A DNA stretch of 64,000 bases from Lachnospiraceae bacterium OF09-6 (GTDB taxonomy: Bacteria; Bacillota; Clostridia; Lachnospirales; Lachnospiraceae). Both the position numbers and the translations under genes were made by a program. The notes under the pieces are model-generated. The model ran no database searches, was not told where the DNA came from, and saw only the letters and a list, made by a program, of their open reading frames with translations. Positions within the stretch are counted from its first letter, which is position 1. Each line of letters starts with the position of its first letter. Of this stretch, positions 11,086 through 20,682 are shown in pieces. The stretch spans positions 185,447-249,446 of the forward strand of contig QUMM01000002.1 of NCBI GenBank assembly GCA_003435055.1, read 5' to 3'.

Positions 11086-11502
11086 ATGAATGAAAAAAGA
11101 ATTTATCAGATGATCAGGCTTGCCATTTTTGAAGAACATCACATGGAACAGCTGGAGGGAGTGCGTACCTGCTTTCGCAGTGATTACATTGGCCGCCATA
11201 TGATAAAAAATGGACTGCGGGTAACCGCAGCATTCTTGTGCATCCTGGCTGGATGGGGGATGTATCATGCTGAGACGCTGATGCTGGATATTACCAGAAT
11301 AGATGTATGGCTGCTGGGAAAGCAGATCCTGTTTTTGTATGCAGTATGGCTTTGTTTTTTCCTGGTACTTACTTATTGTATACATAGTGTTCGGTATGCA
11401 CGTGCACGGAAAGATCTGGAACAGTATCAGGAAATGCTGATCAGACTGGAACGGGAGTACGAACGGGAAGATAAAAGAAAGGGAAAAGGAGAAGAAGCAT
11501 GA
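11086..11502 (+). CDS. Small two-helix membrane protein, unknown function
   Basis: 138 residues, no family recognised. Visible are a cytosolic-looking basic N-terminus, two hydrophobic helices (about 48-62 and 80-103), and a charged C-terminal tail rich in Arg, Glu and Lys likely to form a coiled coil (YARARKDLEQYQEMLIRLER). It starts 21 nt after comF and overlaps the next membrane gene by 4 nt (ATGA), so the two are probably made together. Position just ahead of cdaA suggests an envelope role, but that is inference. Confidence 0.75.
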   Translation: MNEKRIYQMIRLAIFEEHHMEQLEGVRTCFRSDYIGRHMIKNGLRVTAAFLCILAGWGMYHAETLMLDITRIDVWLLGKQILFLYAVWLCFFLVLTYCIHSVRYARARKDLEQYQEMLIRLEREYEREDKRKGKGEEA

Positions 11503-12431
11503 GACTGTTACTTGGCATAAGAGACAGCTTAAGCAGGTTTTATGGGGAACATGATACAGTAATACGTATACTTGCCAAGTTTTGTATGGCACTATGTGCT
11601 TTTGGAATGATTAATGCATCACTGGGGCAGGTGGTAATATTGAGAAATCCACTGATTGTTGCATCATTGGCATTGCTTTGTGCTTTCCTTCCATCCAACA
11701 GTACGGTAATGATCGGTGCAGGAATGATCCTGATTCATTTCTACGGGATTTCACCGGAGGCAGCGATTGCAGGTGGTGGAATGTTGATTGTGGGAATGTT
11801 GCTTTATTTTAGCATCGCACCCCACTCCGCAGTACCATTGATTTTAACGGCCATTACCATGCACATGGGTGTTCCTGCTATGGCGGCGGTATTGTTTGGC
11901 CTGGTGGGAGGTCCACTGTCCGCAGCAGGTGTCATATTTGGGGTATTTGCTTATGAACTGACAGGAGTGACCAATCAGATGGGTGGTACGCTGGAGGCTA
12001 CAGCGACCGATGCGGCGGAAGCTATGATGCAGAAAATGACAGAACTGATGAATGCAGTGATGAATAACTGGGAAATGTTGGTGATGGCCATTGCTCTGGC
12101 TGTGCTTTTGTGGATCGTGTGGCTGATTCGCAGAATGGAGATCAAATATGCCTGGATGACGGCAGCCGGAGTGGGATTATTTCTGTATGTGGCACTGCGT
12201 ATAGCAGGCAGTACATTCTTTGGCGTTTCGGTACAGATTGTGACTATGATACTGGATGTGATCGTGGCACTGCTGACAGCGGCAGCAGCTCAGGCTTTTC
12301 TGTTTAGTCTGGATTATCGTAGAACAGAAAATGTACGATTTGAAGATGATGAGTATTTCTATTATGTAAAAGCGATTCCAAAAAGAAAGGTTCATCGTAA
12401 AAAAAGAAGCAGAAGATCGGAAAGGAGATAG
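11499..12431 (+). CDS. Polytopic membrane protein upstream of cdaA, unknown function
   Basis: 310 residues with about eight hydrophobic segments, broken by a soluble stretch rich in Ala and Met near residues 165-185. The C-terminus is strongly basic (KAIPKRKVHRKKRSRRSERR), as in proteins touching nucleic acid or anionic lipid heads. It overlaps the previous small membrane gene and ends 2 nt before cdaA. I recognise no catalytic or transporter motif. A link to cyclic-di-AMP physiology is suggested only by operon position. Confidence 0.75.
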   Translation: MRLLLGIRDSLSRFYGEHDTVIRILAKFCMALCAFGMINASLGQVVILRNPLIVASLALLCAFLPSNSTVMIGAGMILIHFYGISPEAAIAGGGMLIVGMLLYFSIAPHSAVPLILTAITMHMGVPAMAAVLFGLVGGPLSAAGVIFGVFAYELTGVTNQMGGTLEATATDAAEAMMQKMTELMNAVMNNWEMLVMAIALAVLLWIVWLIRRMEIKYAWMTAAGVGLFLYVALRIAGSTFFGVSVQIVTMILDVIVALLTAAAAQAFLFSLDYRRTENVRFEDDEYFYYVKAIPKRKVHRKKRSRRSERR

Positions 12432-12433
12432 GG

Positions 12434-13326
12434 ATGCAGACAATTAAGATGTGGTTTATCCAGTATATCCCCGGATTATATATTTTTCGGATGCCGGTCG
12501 GGATCATAGACATTATTGAAATTATACTGTTGTCTTTTTTGGTATATACGATTCTGGTATGGATCAAGAATACCAGAGCATGGACATTATTGAAAGGAAT
12601 TATTTTCCTGGGCTTTTTTGTGGCACTGATTTATCTGTTCCATATGGATACTTTAATTTTTATTATCAATAAGGGACTGAATATTGCTATTATTGCAGCG
12701 ATTATTATTTTTCAGCCAGAGCTGCGAAAAGCATTGGAGATTCTGGGGGAGAAAATGTTCCTTGTCAACATTTTCGGCAGTGGAAATGAAAAAGATGTGG
12801 AACAGAGATGCAGTGACAAGACAGTAAATGAACTTGTCCGGGCTACTGTTGAAATGGCGAAAGTGAAGACCGGAGCTTTGATTGTTCTGGAACAGAATGA
12901 GACGTTGGAAGAATATGAGCGAACAGGAATTGACCTGGATGCGCTGGTAAGCAGCCAGCTGCTGATTAATATTTTTGAACATAATACACCGCTTCATGAT
13001 GGAGCTGTGATTATTAAAGGAGATAAGATCCGGTCAGCCACCTGTTATCTTCCATTGTCAGAGAATCTTTCTTTGAGTAAGGCTCTGGGAACCAGACACA
13101 GAGCAGGCGTGGGAATCAGTGAAGTGACGGATTCTGTTACGATTATTGTTTCGGAAGAGACCGGGAAGATTTCCATTGCCAGAGAGGACGGCTGCGCCAT
13201 AATGTACAGGAAGAAGAGCTGCGGGCCTGTCTGGTGGCACTGCAGAATAAAGTGCCGGTTACCAAAAAAGGAATACCAGGTGTGGGAATCTTAAGAAAGA
13301 AGGGAAAAGAATCAGATGAAGCATAA
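12434..13326 (+). CDS. cdaA: Diadenylate cyclase CdaA (one-base frame break)
   Basis: Membrane-bound enzyme making cyclic-di-AMP from two ATP. Three N-terminal helices precede the DAC domain, whose motifs PLHDGAVII and GTRHRAGVGISE are intact. The frame breaks after GAC 13187-13189. Adding one C there (GACCGG) restores DRLRHNVQEEELRACLVALQ and an end at 13326, giving 297 residues. Without repair the last 40 or so residues are scrambled. The repaired stop overlaps the cdaR start by 11 nt, which supports the repair. Confidence 0.93.
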
Positions 13327-14647
13327 ATGGACAAATAATCTGGGACTGAAGATCGTTTCCCTCTTGGTTTCCTGCCTGATCTGGGTGGTAGTAACCAATA
13401 CCAATGATCCGGAGAGCACTCAGGTATACAAGAATGTACCGATCACGATTAAGAATCAGGACACCATTACGAATGCCAATAAGACATTTACAGTGGTGGA
13501 TGGTGTGGATAAGATCAATGTTTATGTGACCGCGAGAAAGAGTGTACGATCGTCATTGGCGGCAGACAGTTTCATTGTAAAAGCGGATATGGAGAACTAT
13601 AATGAGGCACTTGGAACAGTTCCACTGGAGATCAGTTGTGAAGATGGAAGGATCCGACAGGAAGATATCCGAATGCTTCCATCTTCCCTGAAGATCAGTA
13701 TGGAAGATAAAGTGGAGCAGAACTTTGGGATGGCCGTGGTGACTACCGGAAAACCGGATAAAGGATATGAAGTAGGAAAAACGACAATTGTAACAGGGGA
13801 TACGATCAGGATTGCCGGACCGGAATCGTTGATTAATATCATCGGAAAGGTTACGATTTCAGTGGATGTCACGAATATGAGTATGGGATCGACAGACTTT
13901 TATCCGATCCGGATTGAGGATAAAAACGGAGCAACACTGACGGATGGACAAATGAGTAATCTGGAACTGAAAAACAGTGACGGAGTAAGTCTTCAGAATA
14001 ATTCGGCAGAAGTCCGGACGGAGCTCTGGAAGGTATACAACGATATTCCACTGAAGGTGGAGGTGACGGGTGAAGTAGCTCCAGGATATAAAGTATCTTC
14101 GGTAACACTTGCTCCACAGACCATTAATCTGGTAGCGGAAGAAAATGCAATAGAGGAACTTGGGGGCATCATACAGCTGAAAGATCCTGTTAATGTGGAA
14201 GGTATGACAGAAACGCAAGATTTCACAGTGGATTTGAATGATACGTTAAATCAGTATGACGACATTCGACTGGAAAGTGATATTTCCTCTGCCATCACGG
14301 TACACGTAGGTATTGATGAAGTAGGAAGCAAGACATTCCAGATGCCAATTTCTGACATTATTATGCATAATACACCGTCAGATAAGAAGCTGATTTTCTC
14401 ACCAGCAGATGCTGTCTCCATCAGTGTGAAGACAACGAGTGAGGACAGTGAGGAAGCAATTACTTTGACACTGTCAGATATTTCGGCAGAGATTGATCTG
14501 AAGAGCTGTGAGATAAATGGAAGCTATACACTTCCGGTGAACGTAACGCTTCCAGAGGGATATGAACTGGTAAATGATGTTTCTATTGTAGTAAATATAG
14601 AGGAACAGGATAATGAAGCAGAGATAGAAGCAAATACGGAGGGATAG
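13316..14647 (+). CDS. cdaR: CdaA regulator CdaR (YbbR-domain protein)
   Basis: 443 residues. An N-terminal helix (about residues 8-25, LGLKIVSLLVSCLIWVVVT) anchors a large extracellular region made of about four YbbR repeats, seen as recurring segments of about 80-100 residues with Val/Ile alternation and Gly-Tyr turns (PDKGYEVGKTTI, APGYKVSSVTLAP, LPEGYELVNDVS). Family members bind CdaA and modulate cyclase activity in response to the envelope. It overlaps cdaA, the standard arrangement. Confidence 0.9.
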   Translation: MKHKWTNNLGLKIVSLLVSCLIWVVVTNTNDPESTQVYKNVPITIKNQDTITNANKTFTVVDGVDKINVYVTARKSVRSSLAADSFIVKADMENYNEALGTVPLEISCEDGRIRQEDIRMLPSSLKISMEDKVEQNFGMAVVTTGKPDKGYEVGKTTIVTGDTIRIAGPESLINIIGKVTISVDVTNMSMGSTDFYPIRIEDKNGATLTDGQMSNLELKNSDGVSLQNNSAEVRTELWKVYNDIPLKVEVTGEVAPGYKVSSVTLAPQTINLVAEENAIEELGGIIQLKDPVNVEGMTETQDFTVDLNDTLNQYDDIRLESDISSAITVHVGIDEVGSKTFQMPISDIIMHNTPSDKKLIFSPADAVSISVKTTSEDSEEAITLTLSDISAEIDLKSCEINGSYTLPVNVTLPEGYELVNDVSIVVNIEEQDNEAEIEANTEG

Positions 14648-14649
14648 AA

Positions 14650-14916
14650 ATGGTAAGCAGAACTTTTACAATCAGGAATCAGGCAGGATTACATCTGAAA
14701 CCATCAGCAGCGCTTTGCACAGAAGCGATTAAGTATAAATCCTCTGTGACACTGACATTCGGAAATACAACTACGAACGCAAAGAGTGTATTGAATGTTC
14801 TGAGTGCCTGCGTCAAGTGTGAAGATGCCATTACATTGACCTGTGAGGGGGAAGATGAGAAAGAGGCTCTGGAGAATATCGGAAGACTGATCGAAGCAGG
14901 ATTGGGCGAACAGTAA
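14650..14916 (+). CDS. HPr-family phosphocarrier-like protein
   Basis: 88 residues, 2 nt after cdaR, the length of HPr. The phosphoacceptor His15 is present in GLHLKP and the regulatory Ser46 in NAKSVLNVLS. Position 17 is Lys where HPr normally has Arg, and the Ser46 helix is NVLSACV rather than GVMSLGV. It may be a second HPr or a Crh-like regulator; unlike Crh it keeps His15. The tail of a cdaA-cdaR unit is not the usual ptsH-ptsI context, so a regulatory role is plausible. Confidence 0.85.
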   Translation: MVSRTFTIRNQAGLHLKPSAALCTEAIKYKSSVTLTFGNTTTNAKSVLNVLSACVKCEDAITLTCEGEDEKEALENIGRLIEAGLGEQ

Positions 14917-14930
14917 AAAGATCGCAACAT

Positions 14931-14977
14931 AAAAAGATGTGGAAAGAAGTATGAGAACTTTATTTCCACATCTTTTT
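14931..14977. terminator. Bidirectional terminator
   Basis: A perfect 15-bp inverted repeat (14931-14945 and 14963-14977) is flanked by A5 on one side and T on the other. It can end both the plus-strand cda unit and the convergent minus-strand transpeptidase gene. Confidence 0.88.
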
Positions 14978-14981
14978 TCGC

Positions 14982-16316
14982 TTATTTAATGGTTACATCG
15001 TATCCGGCAGGATTTTTGAAGTCATCGGTTGGATCGGCGCCGACAGAACGTTTTGGCATTCTGACAGGAGTTGGTTTGCCGAGAGGGGTTGGAGCGTTAT
15101 CACTGATCACGACAGTGGAACCAACTGGTACATTGTAATAGATCCATTTGGCATCGGCAATACACAGACGGACACATCCGGCAGATGCTGGTTTGCCAAG
15201 GTTATTGTAATCATTGGCCTCTACCTTGTAAGGGTTTCTGGATAAGGTATGCATCGGAACGGAGTGGAATAGGTACTCTGGAAGAAAATGACTGCTGTAC
15301 TGTCCCAGGGATGGACCGTCTAACATCGCCCAGGCCAGATGATCCTTGATGGTAAATACACCAACAGGGGTTTCGTGTCCGCTGCGACCTACGCTGCAGG
15401 CCATAGCTTTTACAGGTACACCATTATCATAGATGGTAACAACACATTTTTTCCGGTTTACCTGAATGACAATATTGCTGGAAGAGTTATAGGTTACATA
15501 GCCATTCTTTCCAAAGGTATAGGTCTTTCCATTGATCTTTTTCGTTCCTGTGGCCATGGCTCCCCGTCTGGCAGGATCCAGATAATACTTTTTGGATCCG
15601 AGAACCAGCCATCCGGTCTGACGGCGTCCCATGCTGTTATAATAATAACGTGCTCCTTTTATTTTTTTCCATGTATTGGTAATGGCACGGCCTGTTTTTG
15701 GATTCAGATAGTAATAGAATTTTCCATATTTAATGGAACCGGACAACATTTTTCCGGTGGTAGCGCCAAATACATAGTAATATTTGCCGATTCTCTGAAG
15801 CCCCTTTTGAAGTTCACCCTTGGAATTAAAGTAATACTTGTTTTTGTTGATTGTAGTAACTTTATTACGTACAGCCTTACCATTAGAAGAAAAGTAATAG
15901 GTCTTCTTACCGACAGAGATCCAGGCCTTCTTAGCCATGGCGCCGTTTGCAGGATCAAAATAATAATAATTGCTTTTGCGTTTACACAAACCGGTTTTCA
16001 GAACGCCGGAGGAAGCAGCGTAATAAGTTTTGCCTTTATATTTTCCCCATCCGGTGATCAGGGTACCATTTGCACGGCTGACATAAAGTTTACCGTTATA
16101 TTTGGTAATCTGATTCGTGATCAGTCTGCCGTTGCCGTCAAAGAGATATTTTTTCTTGCTGATGGTCTTCAGACCAACGGCCTTTTGCCCGTTGCTATAA
16201 TAAGTAGTGGCACCATCTTCCGTCCGCCATTCGGCGCTTACCAGGCCGGATAGTGAAAAAAACAGGCAGAGAAACAGAAGAACGGACATCAGGAAATGCT
16301 TCTTTTTTATAATCAT
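14982..16316 (-). CDS. L,D-transpeptidase (YkuD) with wall-binding repeats
   Basis: 444 residues, secreted. A signal peptide has a basic start (MIIKKKHFL), a hydrophobic core and a likely cut after VSA. Residues about 35-300 are a run of about 20-residue glucan/choline-binding-like repeats (KKYYFNSKGELQKGLQ, KTYYFSSNGKAV). The C-terminal YkuD domain has the catalytic box SAGCVRLCIADA and an upstream FHSVPMHT. YkuD enzymes make 3-3 crosslinks in peptidoglycan or attach proteins to it. It is alone on the minus strand with its own promoter and a shared terminator. Confidence 0.92.
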   Translation of the reverse strand: MIIKKKHFLMSVLLFLCLFFSLSGLVSAEWRTEDGATTYYSNGQKAVGLKTISKKKYLFDGNGRLITNQITKYNGKLYVSRANGTLITGWGKYKGKTYYAASSGVLKTGLCKRKSNYYYFDPANGAMAKKAWISVGKKTYYFSSNGKAVRNKVTTINKNKYYFNSKGELQKGLQRIGKYYYVFGATTGKMLSGSIKYGKFYYYLNPKTGRAITNTWKKIKGARYYYNSMGRRQTGWLVLGSKKYYLDPARRGAMATGTKKINGKTYTFGKNGYVTYNSSSNIVIQVNRKKCVVTIYDNGVPVKAMACSVGRSGHETPVGVFTIKDHLAWAMLDGPSLGQYSSHFLPEYLFHSVPMHTLSRNPYKVEANDYNNLGKPASAGCVRLCIADAKWIYYNVPVGSTVVISDNAPTPLGKPTPVRMPKRSVGADPTDDFKNPAGYDVTIK

Positions 16317-16360
16317 AATCCTCTCCTTTATAAAAAAATATTATAGGTTTCTTTAAGGTT

Positions 16361-16389
16361 AGTATAGCATTTCAATGTGAAATCCACAA
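16361..16389 (-). promoter_or_regulatory. Promoter of the L,D-transpeptidase gene
   Basis: On the minus strand: TTGTGG (16384-16389), a 17-bp spacer, and TATACT (16361-16366). It lies about 45 nt before the start codon, which itself follows AAGGAGAGG. Confidence 0.6.
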
Positions 16390-16427
16390 GTTGAAAAAGG
16401 GGCAAAAAGGAAAAATCAGGGAGAGAC

Positions 16428-16456
16428 TTGATAAAACAGGAGGCTTACGTTAGAAT
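16428..16456 (+). promoter_or_regulatory. Promoter opening the surface-polymer region
   Basis: TTGATA (16428-16433), a 17-bp spacer, and TAGAAT (16451-16456). It is divergent from the transpeptidase promoter and 43 nt before the next start codon. Confidence 0.65.
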
Positions 16457-16498
16457 AAAAGGAAACACGTAAAAAAGAATTCATCAGAGGATAGAAGA

Positions 16499-18386
16499 AT
16501 GGGAAAAATAATAATTGGAACGTTGATCTGGTTAGGTATTGTGCCATTTCTCATGGGAGCATTGCTTCTGTCTTTTCTAAAAAGAGAAGAGGACGGAGCA
16601 GTACAGTGCATGGTAACCGGATATTTGGAAATGTTTGCAGTATGTCAGATACTGATTGTACCATTGATTTTAACAGAAGTTCCGTTTCATGTATTCAGTC
16701 AGATGCTGGCAGTGGTATATTTGATAATGGCAGCGGTGGGGCTCATCAGAACAAGAAAATGGATCTGGAAGATGATGACAGAAATGGCTCGGGGACTGCT
16801 GCATCATTCCTGGACAATCTATATGGCAGTTGGCGCAGTTCTGGTACAGGCTTATTATTATATACAATATATGGTGACGAATCTGGATGATGCCTATTAT
16901 GTGGCAGTAGCCACAACGGCTATTCAGACAGATACGATGTATCGTTATTCGCCGTATACAGGAAGAGCCGTAACCGGATTTAACTTAAGATATTGCCTGT
17001 CGCCGTTTTCCATGTTTCAGGCAGCACTGAGCAGATGGATTGGGGTACATCCGTCGACACTGGATCATACGATTCTTGCGCCAATGCTTGTGATTCTGGC
17101 CTATCTGGTCTACTGGTCTATGGGCAAATTACTGTTTGCCAAAGAAAATCGGCATAATAAGGAAAAGGACAGTACCGAAAAGCTTACAGGATTATTTATC
17201 CTGTTTCTTTCCATCGTACATGTAACATCCTATTACTGTATCCGCAATCAGGGATCTGTATTACTGGTTCGTATCTGGCAGGGAAAAGCAACACTGGCTT
17301 CCGTACTGATCCCTTTTTTATTTTACCATTGCTATCGGATGAAGTGCAGACCACAGGAAAAGGGAAATCTGCTGATTCTGCTGACGGCTATGTTTAGCTG
17401 TTGTCTGGTGTCTTCTATGGGAATAGCTCTTCCTGTGGTAATGCTTGGAATATTTGCATTACTGTTTGGACTTTTTCAAAAGAATAGCAGATATTTTGGG
17501 AAAATGCTGGCAGGATGCCTTCCATGTGCATTATATGGTATCTTGTATATAGTATTGAAAAGCGTATGATGAGAAAAGGAATACAAAGATGATAAATCTG
17601 ATAATAAGCCAATTGAAAATGTCGATGGACTGGCTGCTGCAGTTTAATGATGAGGGGCTGCATTTCATTGTCATGTTTTTGGCACTGATATATATTTTAT
17701 TAAGAAAAGAGGAAGCCTGCCACAGAAGGCTCTTTATCGGATACAGCCTGATCTTTACTGTGGTATATTTCTGCCCGCTGACCTCCTGGCTGATTACCAG
17801 AACAATTGGAGAACTGGTATATTGGAGAATGCTCTGGATGATGCCACTGCCAGTGATTATTGCGTATGCAATGGTAAAGTTATGGCATAGAATAAAGAAA
17901 AAATGGATACGTGCTGCATTCATAGGAGCTTTTACCGGAGTAATGATTGTGCTGGGGCAGTTTATTTATGTGGAAAACAGCCCTTACGAGACAAGAGCTA
18001 ACTGGGAGAAGATCCCAACGTCTCCGATTGCCATCTGTGATATTGTAAATGCCAACAGAGGCAGCGAAGAGGAATGGGCGATGCTGGCAGCACCGGAGGA
18101 TATGGTGCCTTATATTCGGGTGCATGACGCATCGATCCGTCAGGTATATGGACGAAAAGGAAATTACTGGATGGCCAATAAGGGAGGAAAATATATTGAG
18201 AGTGCCCTTCAGAGCGAGGTTACAGATTATCAGACACTCTGTAAAAAATGTCGTGCTATCCGCTGCAATTATATTGTTCTTCCAGATGGAGCCGGAAGAG
18301 TGGAAGGCATGGCTGCATATCACTTTGAAGTGATTGGAAGAGTAGGAAGTTATATTGTTTTTAAAGACATGGACTGGAGTCCGTAA
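16499..18386 (+). CDS. Large polytopic membrane protein, DUF6077-like (frame break)
   Basis: About 628 residues if joined. The N-terminal part (to 17569) has about ten hydrophobic helices and a loop VTNLDDAYYVAVATTA near helix 4, reminiscent of DUF6077 and GT-C-like membrane proteins. The second part (from about 17560) has three to four more helices and a soluble C-terminal domain. The frame changes by plus one within the A4 run at 17558-17561. Reading A3 gives an uninterrupted join. This is the only break here needing removal rather than addition of a base. A role in surface-polymer assembly is inferred from position. Confidence 0.6.
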
Positions 18387-18396
18387 CAGCTTACAG

Positions 18397-18425
18397 TTGT
18401 AATTTATAGAAAAATGTTGTAGAAT
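18397..18425 (+). promoter_or_regulatory. Promoter of the first sugar-transferase gene
   Basis: TTGTAA (18397-18402), a 17-bp spacer, and TAGAAT (18420-18425), 55 nt upstream of the start codon. Confidence 0.6.
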
Positions 18426-18480
18426 GTGATGAAAAATGTTTTGAATAATTCATTACAAAATTTTACAGAAGGTAGGAAGC

Positions 18481-19890
18481 ATGAATAAAAAAGAACAATA
18501 CAAGCGATTGATAATGTTTCTGGCTTCTGCACTGATTGTAGCGCTGGAGACAGCAGTTTTTGCTTACGTGTGGTACTTTCATTATGCAGATGAGGCAATT
18601 ATCGGAAAAACATTTTGGAAGAAGGGAAATTTCGTAGTAATTGCTCAGTATGCGCTGATGATTTATTTATTTTATCGTATTTATGGCGGATTCAAAGTAG
18701 GATATCTGAGAGTATTTGAGGTATTGTATTCGCAGATTCTTTCCGTACTTTGCGTAAATATGATTACTTATCTTCAGTTGTGTCTGATTGGACGATGGAA
18801 GTTTACAACCAATATTCTTCCACTGATATATATGACGATTTTCGATCTGGTGATTGTGATTTTGTGGGTAATATTCATGAGGACAATCTACGAGAAGATT
18901 TATCCGCCACGTAAGATGCTGCTGATATATGGGGCACACAACCCAAAAGATCTGATTCACAAGATTTCTTCCAGAGAAGATAAATATAATATCTGTGAAA
19001 TGATCCATCTGTCCATGGGTGAAGAGAAGATCAAAGAAAAGATTGATGAGTATCCATCTGTAATTCTTGGGGATATTCCGGCCAGAGAGAGAAATATTTT
19101 CCTGAAATATTGTTTTGAACAGAATATCAGATGCTACAGCATTCCTAAGATTTCAGATATTTTACTGCGAAACGCAGACAGTATCCATCTGTTTGACACC
19201 ACATTGATGTTGTCGCGGAACAGGGGATTGACAGCGGAACAGGAATTTGCCAAACGCGCTATGGATATTGTATTTTCATTGATTGGGCTGATAATTGCAT
19301 TACCGTTTATGCTGGTGATTGCCATACTGATTAAGGCATATGACGGAGGACCGGTATTTTATAAGCAGGATCGTCTGACCAAAGACGGAAGAGTATTTCA
19401 GATTCTGAAGTTTCGAAGTATGAAGGTGCAGTCAGAGAAGAAGGGCGCCCGTCTGGCTATGAAAGATGATGACAGGATTACACCGGTAGGAAGAGTATTA
19501 CGCCAGATTCATTTTGATGAGCTGCCACAGATCTTTAATATTCTCAAAGGAGATATGTCACTGGTTGGACCGAGACCGGAACGGCCAGAGATCGCCAGAC
19601 AGTATCTGGAAGAAATCCCGGAGTTCAATTACCGCCTGAAGGTCAAAGCGGGACTGACCGGTTATGCACAGGTATATGGCAAATATAATACGACACCATA
19701 TGATAAACTGAAGTTGGATCTGACATATATCGAGACATATAGTTTTGTACAGGATATTAAGCTGTTGATGCTGACCTTTAAGATTCTTTTCCAGAAAGAG
19801 AGCACAGAAGGGGTGGAAAGCTGGCAGGTGACAGCCGCCACGAAAGAAGATATGGCAGCAGAAGAAAAAAAGAAAAACAAAGAAGAGTAA
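18481..19890 (+). CDS. Polyprenyl-phosphate sugar-1-phosphate transferase (initiating enzyme 1)
   Basis: 469 residues. Several N-terminal helices and a CoA-binding-like middle precede the C-terminal bacterial sugar transferase domain (about 255-450) with KRAMDIVFSLIGLI, GGPVFYKQDRL, LKFRSMKV, DELPQIFNILKGDMSLVGPR and GLTGYAQVYGKY. Such enzymes start a polymer by moving sugar-1-phosphate from a nucleotide sugar to undecaprenyl phosphate at the membrane. The Ser-rich start-site region and the DELPQ box are intact. A second such gene lies at 42383. The acceptor sugar cannot be told from sequence. Confidence 0.92.
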   Translation: MNKKEQYKRLIMFLASALIVALETAVFAYVWYFHYADEAIIGKTFWKKGNFVVIAQYALMIYLFYRIYGGFKVGYLRVFEVLYSQILSVLCVNMITYLQLCLIGRWKFTTNILPLIYMTIFDLVIVILWVIFMRTIYEKIYPPRKMLLIYGAHNPKDLIHKISSREDKYNICEMIHLSMGEEKIKEKIDEYPSVILGDIPARERNIFLKYCFEQNIRCYSIPKISDILLRNADSIHLFDTTLMLSRNRGLTAEQEFAKRAMDIVFSLIGLIIALPFMLVIAILIKAYDGGPVFYKQDRLTKDGRVFQILKFRSMKVQSEKKGARLAMKDDDRITPVGRVLRQIHFDELPQIFNILKGDMSLVGPRPERPEIARQYLEEIPEFNYRLKVKAGLTGYAQVYGKYNTTPYDKLKLDLTYIETYSFVQDIKLLMLTFKILFQKESTEGVESWQVTAATKEDMAAEEKKKNKEE

Positions 19891-19920
19891 AGAAAGTCAC
19901 AGGGTGACGGAGGATTTTAT

Positions 19921-20672
19921 ATGACTGAGCCAATTGTATCGGTTATTATGCCGGCATATCACTGCGAGGCGACGATTGCAAAGGCAATTGAATCTGTACT
20001 AAAGCAGCAGGTAGCACTGGAACTGATTATTATCAATGACTGTTCCGGAGAGAGCCTGGATCAGGTTATGGAGTCCTATGCGGATAATCCTGTGATTTTT
20101 TATGTGAAAAATGAAAAAAATATGGGAGCGGCACAGAGCCGTAACCGGGGAGTAGCCATGGCAAGGGGAACTTATGTGGCCTTCCTGGATGCAGATGACT
20201 GGTGGGAAGAAAATAAGCTGGTAAAGCAGATTCGTCTTATTGAGGAGACTCAGACGGTGCTTTGTTGTACAGCAAGAGAACTGATGACACCAGATGGAAA
20301 GCTGACCGGCCGGGTGATTCCGGTAAAGGAGACAATCACCTATCGTCAGCTGCTGCATCATAACAGCATCAACTGTTCTTCTGTGCTGATCCGCAGAGAA
20401 GTGATTCAGCAGTATCCCATGGAACATGAAGACAGCATGAAGACTATATCCTTTGGCTGCGCATTCTCAGAAAATACCAAAGGGCTTGCGGTCTGAATGA
20501 ACCTCTGCTAAAATATAGGTTGAGTTCCAGCGGGAAGTCAGGAAATAAACTGAAATCAGCAGGTATGACTTATCGTGCTTATCGCTACAGCGGCTTTGGG
20601 AGAATACGGTCTTCCTGGTATTTCTGTTGCTATGCAGTACACGGAGTATGGAAGTATCTGCGGGCTCGTTAG
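19921..20672 (+). CDS. Family 2 glycosyltransferase (one-base frame break)
   Basis: GT-A fold enzyme of about 250 residues after repair. The N-terminus has VSVIMPAYHCEATI and the sugar-nucleotide binding DADDWWEE. The frame breaks after AGC 20434-20436. One added C (AGCCAT) yields the family sequence HEDYILWLRILRKYQRACGL and continues to a stop at 20672, including PLLKYRLSSSGKSGNKL. It ends 10 nt before the next gene, whose AGGAGG site overlaps this stop. It probably adds a sugar to the linkage unit or main chain. Confidence 0.88.
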
Positions 20673-20682
20673 GAGGGCGTAC

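Noticed and set aside
15339..16253. A 304-codon open frame on the plus strand opposite the L,D-transpeptidase
   Set aside because: It lies wholly within a gene with clear signal peptide, repeats and YkuD motifs, has no ribosome site, and its composition is the mirror of the repeat codons.
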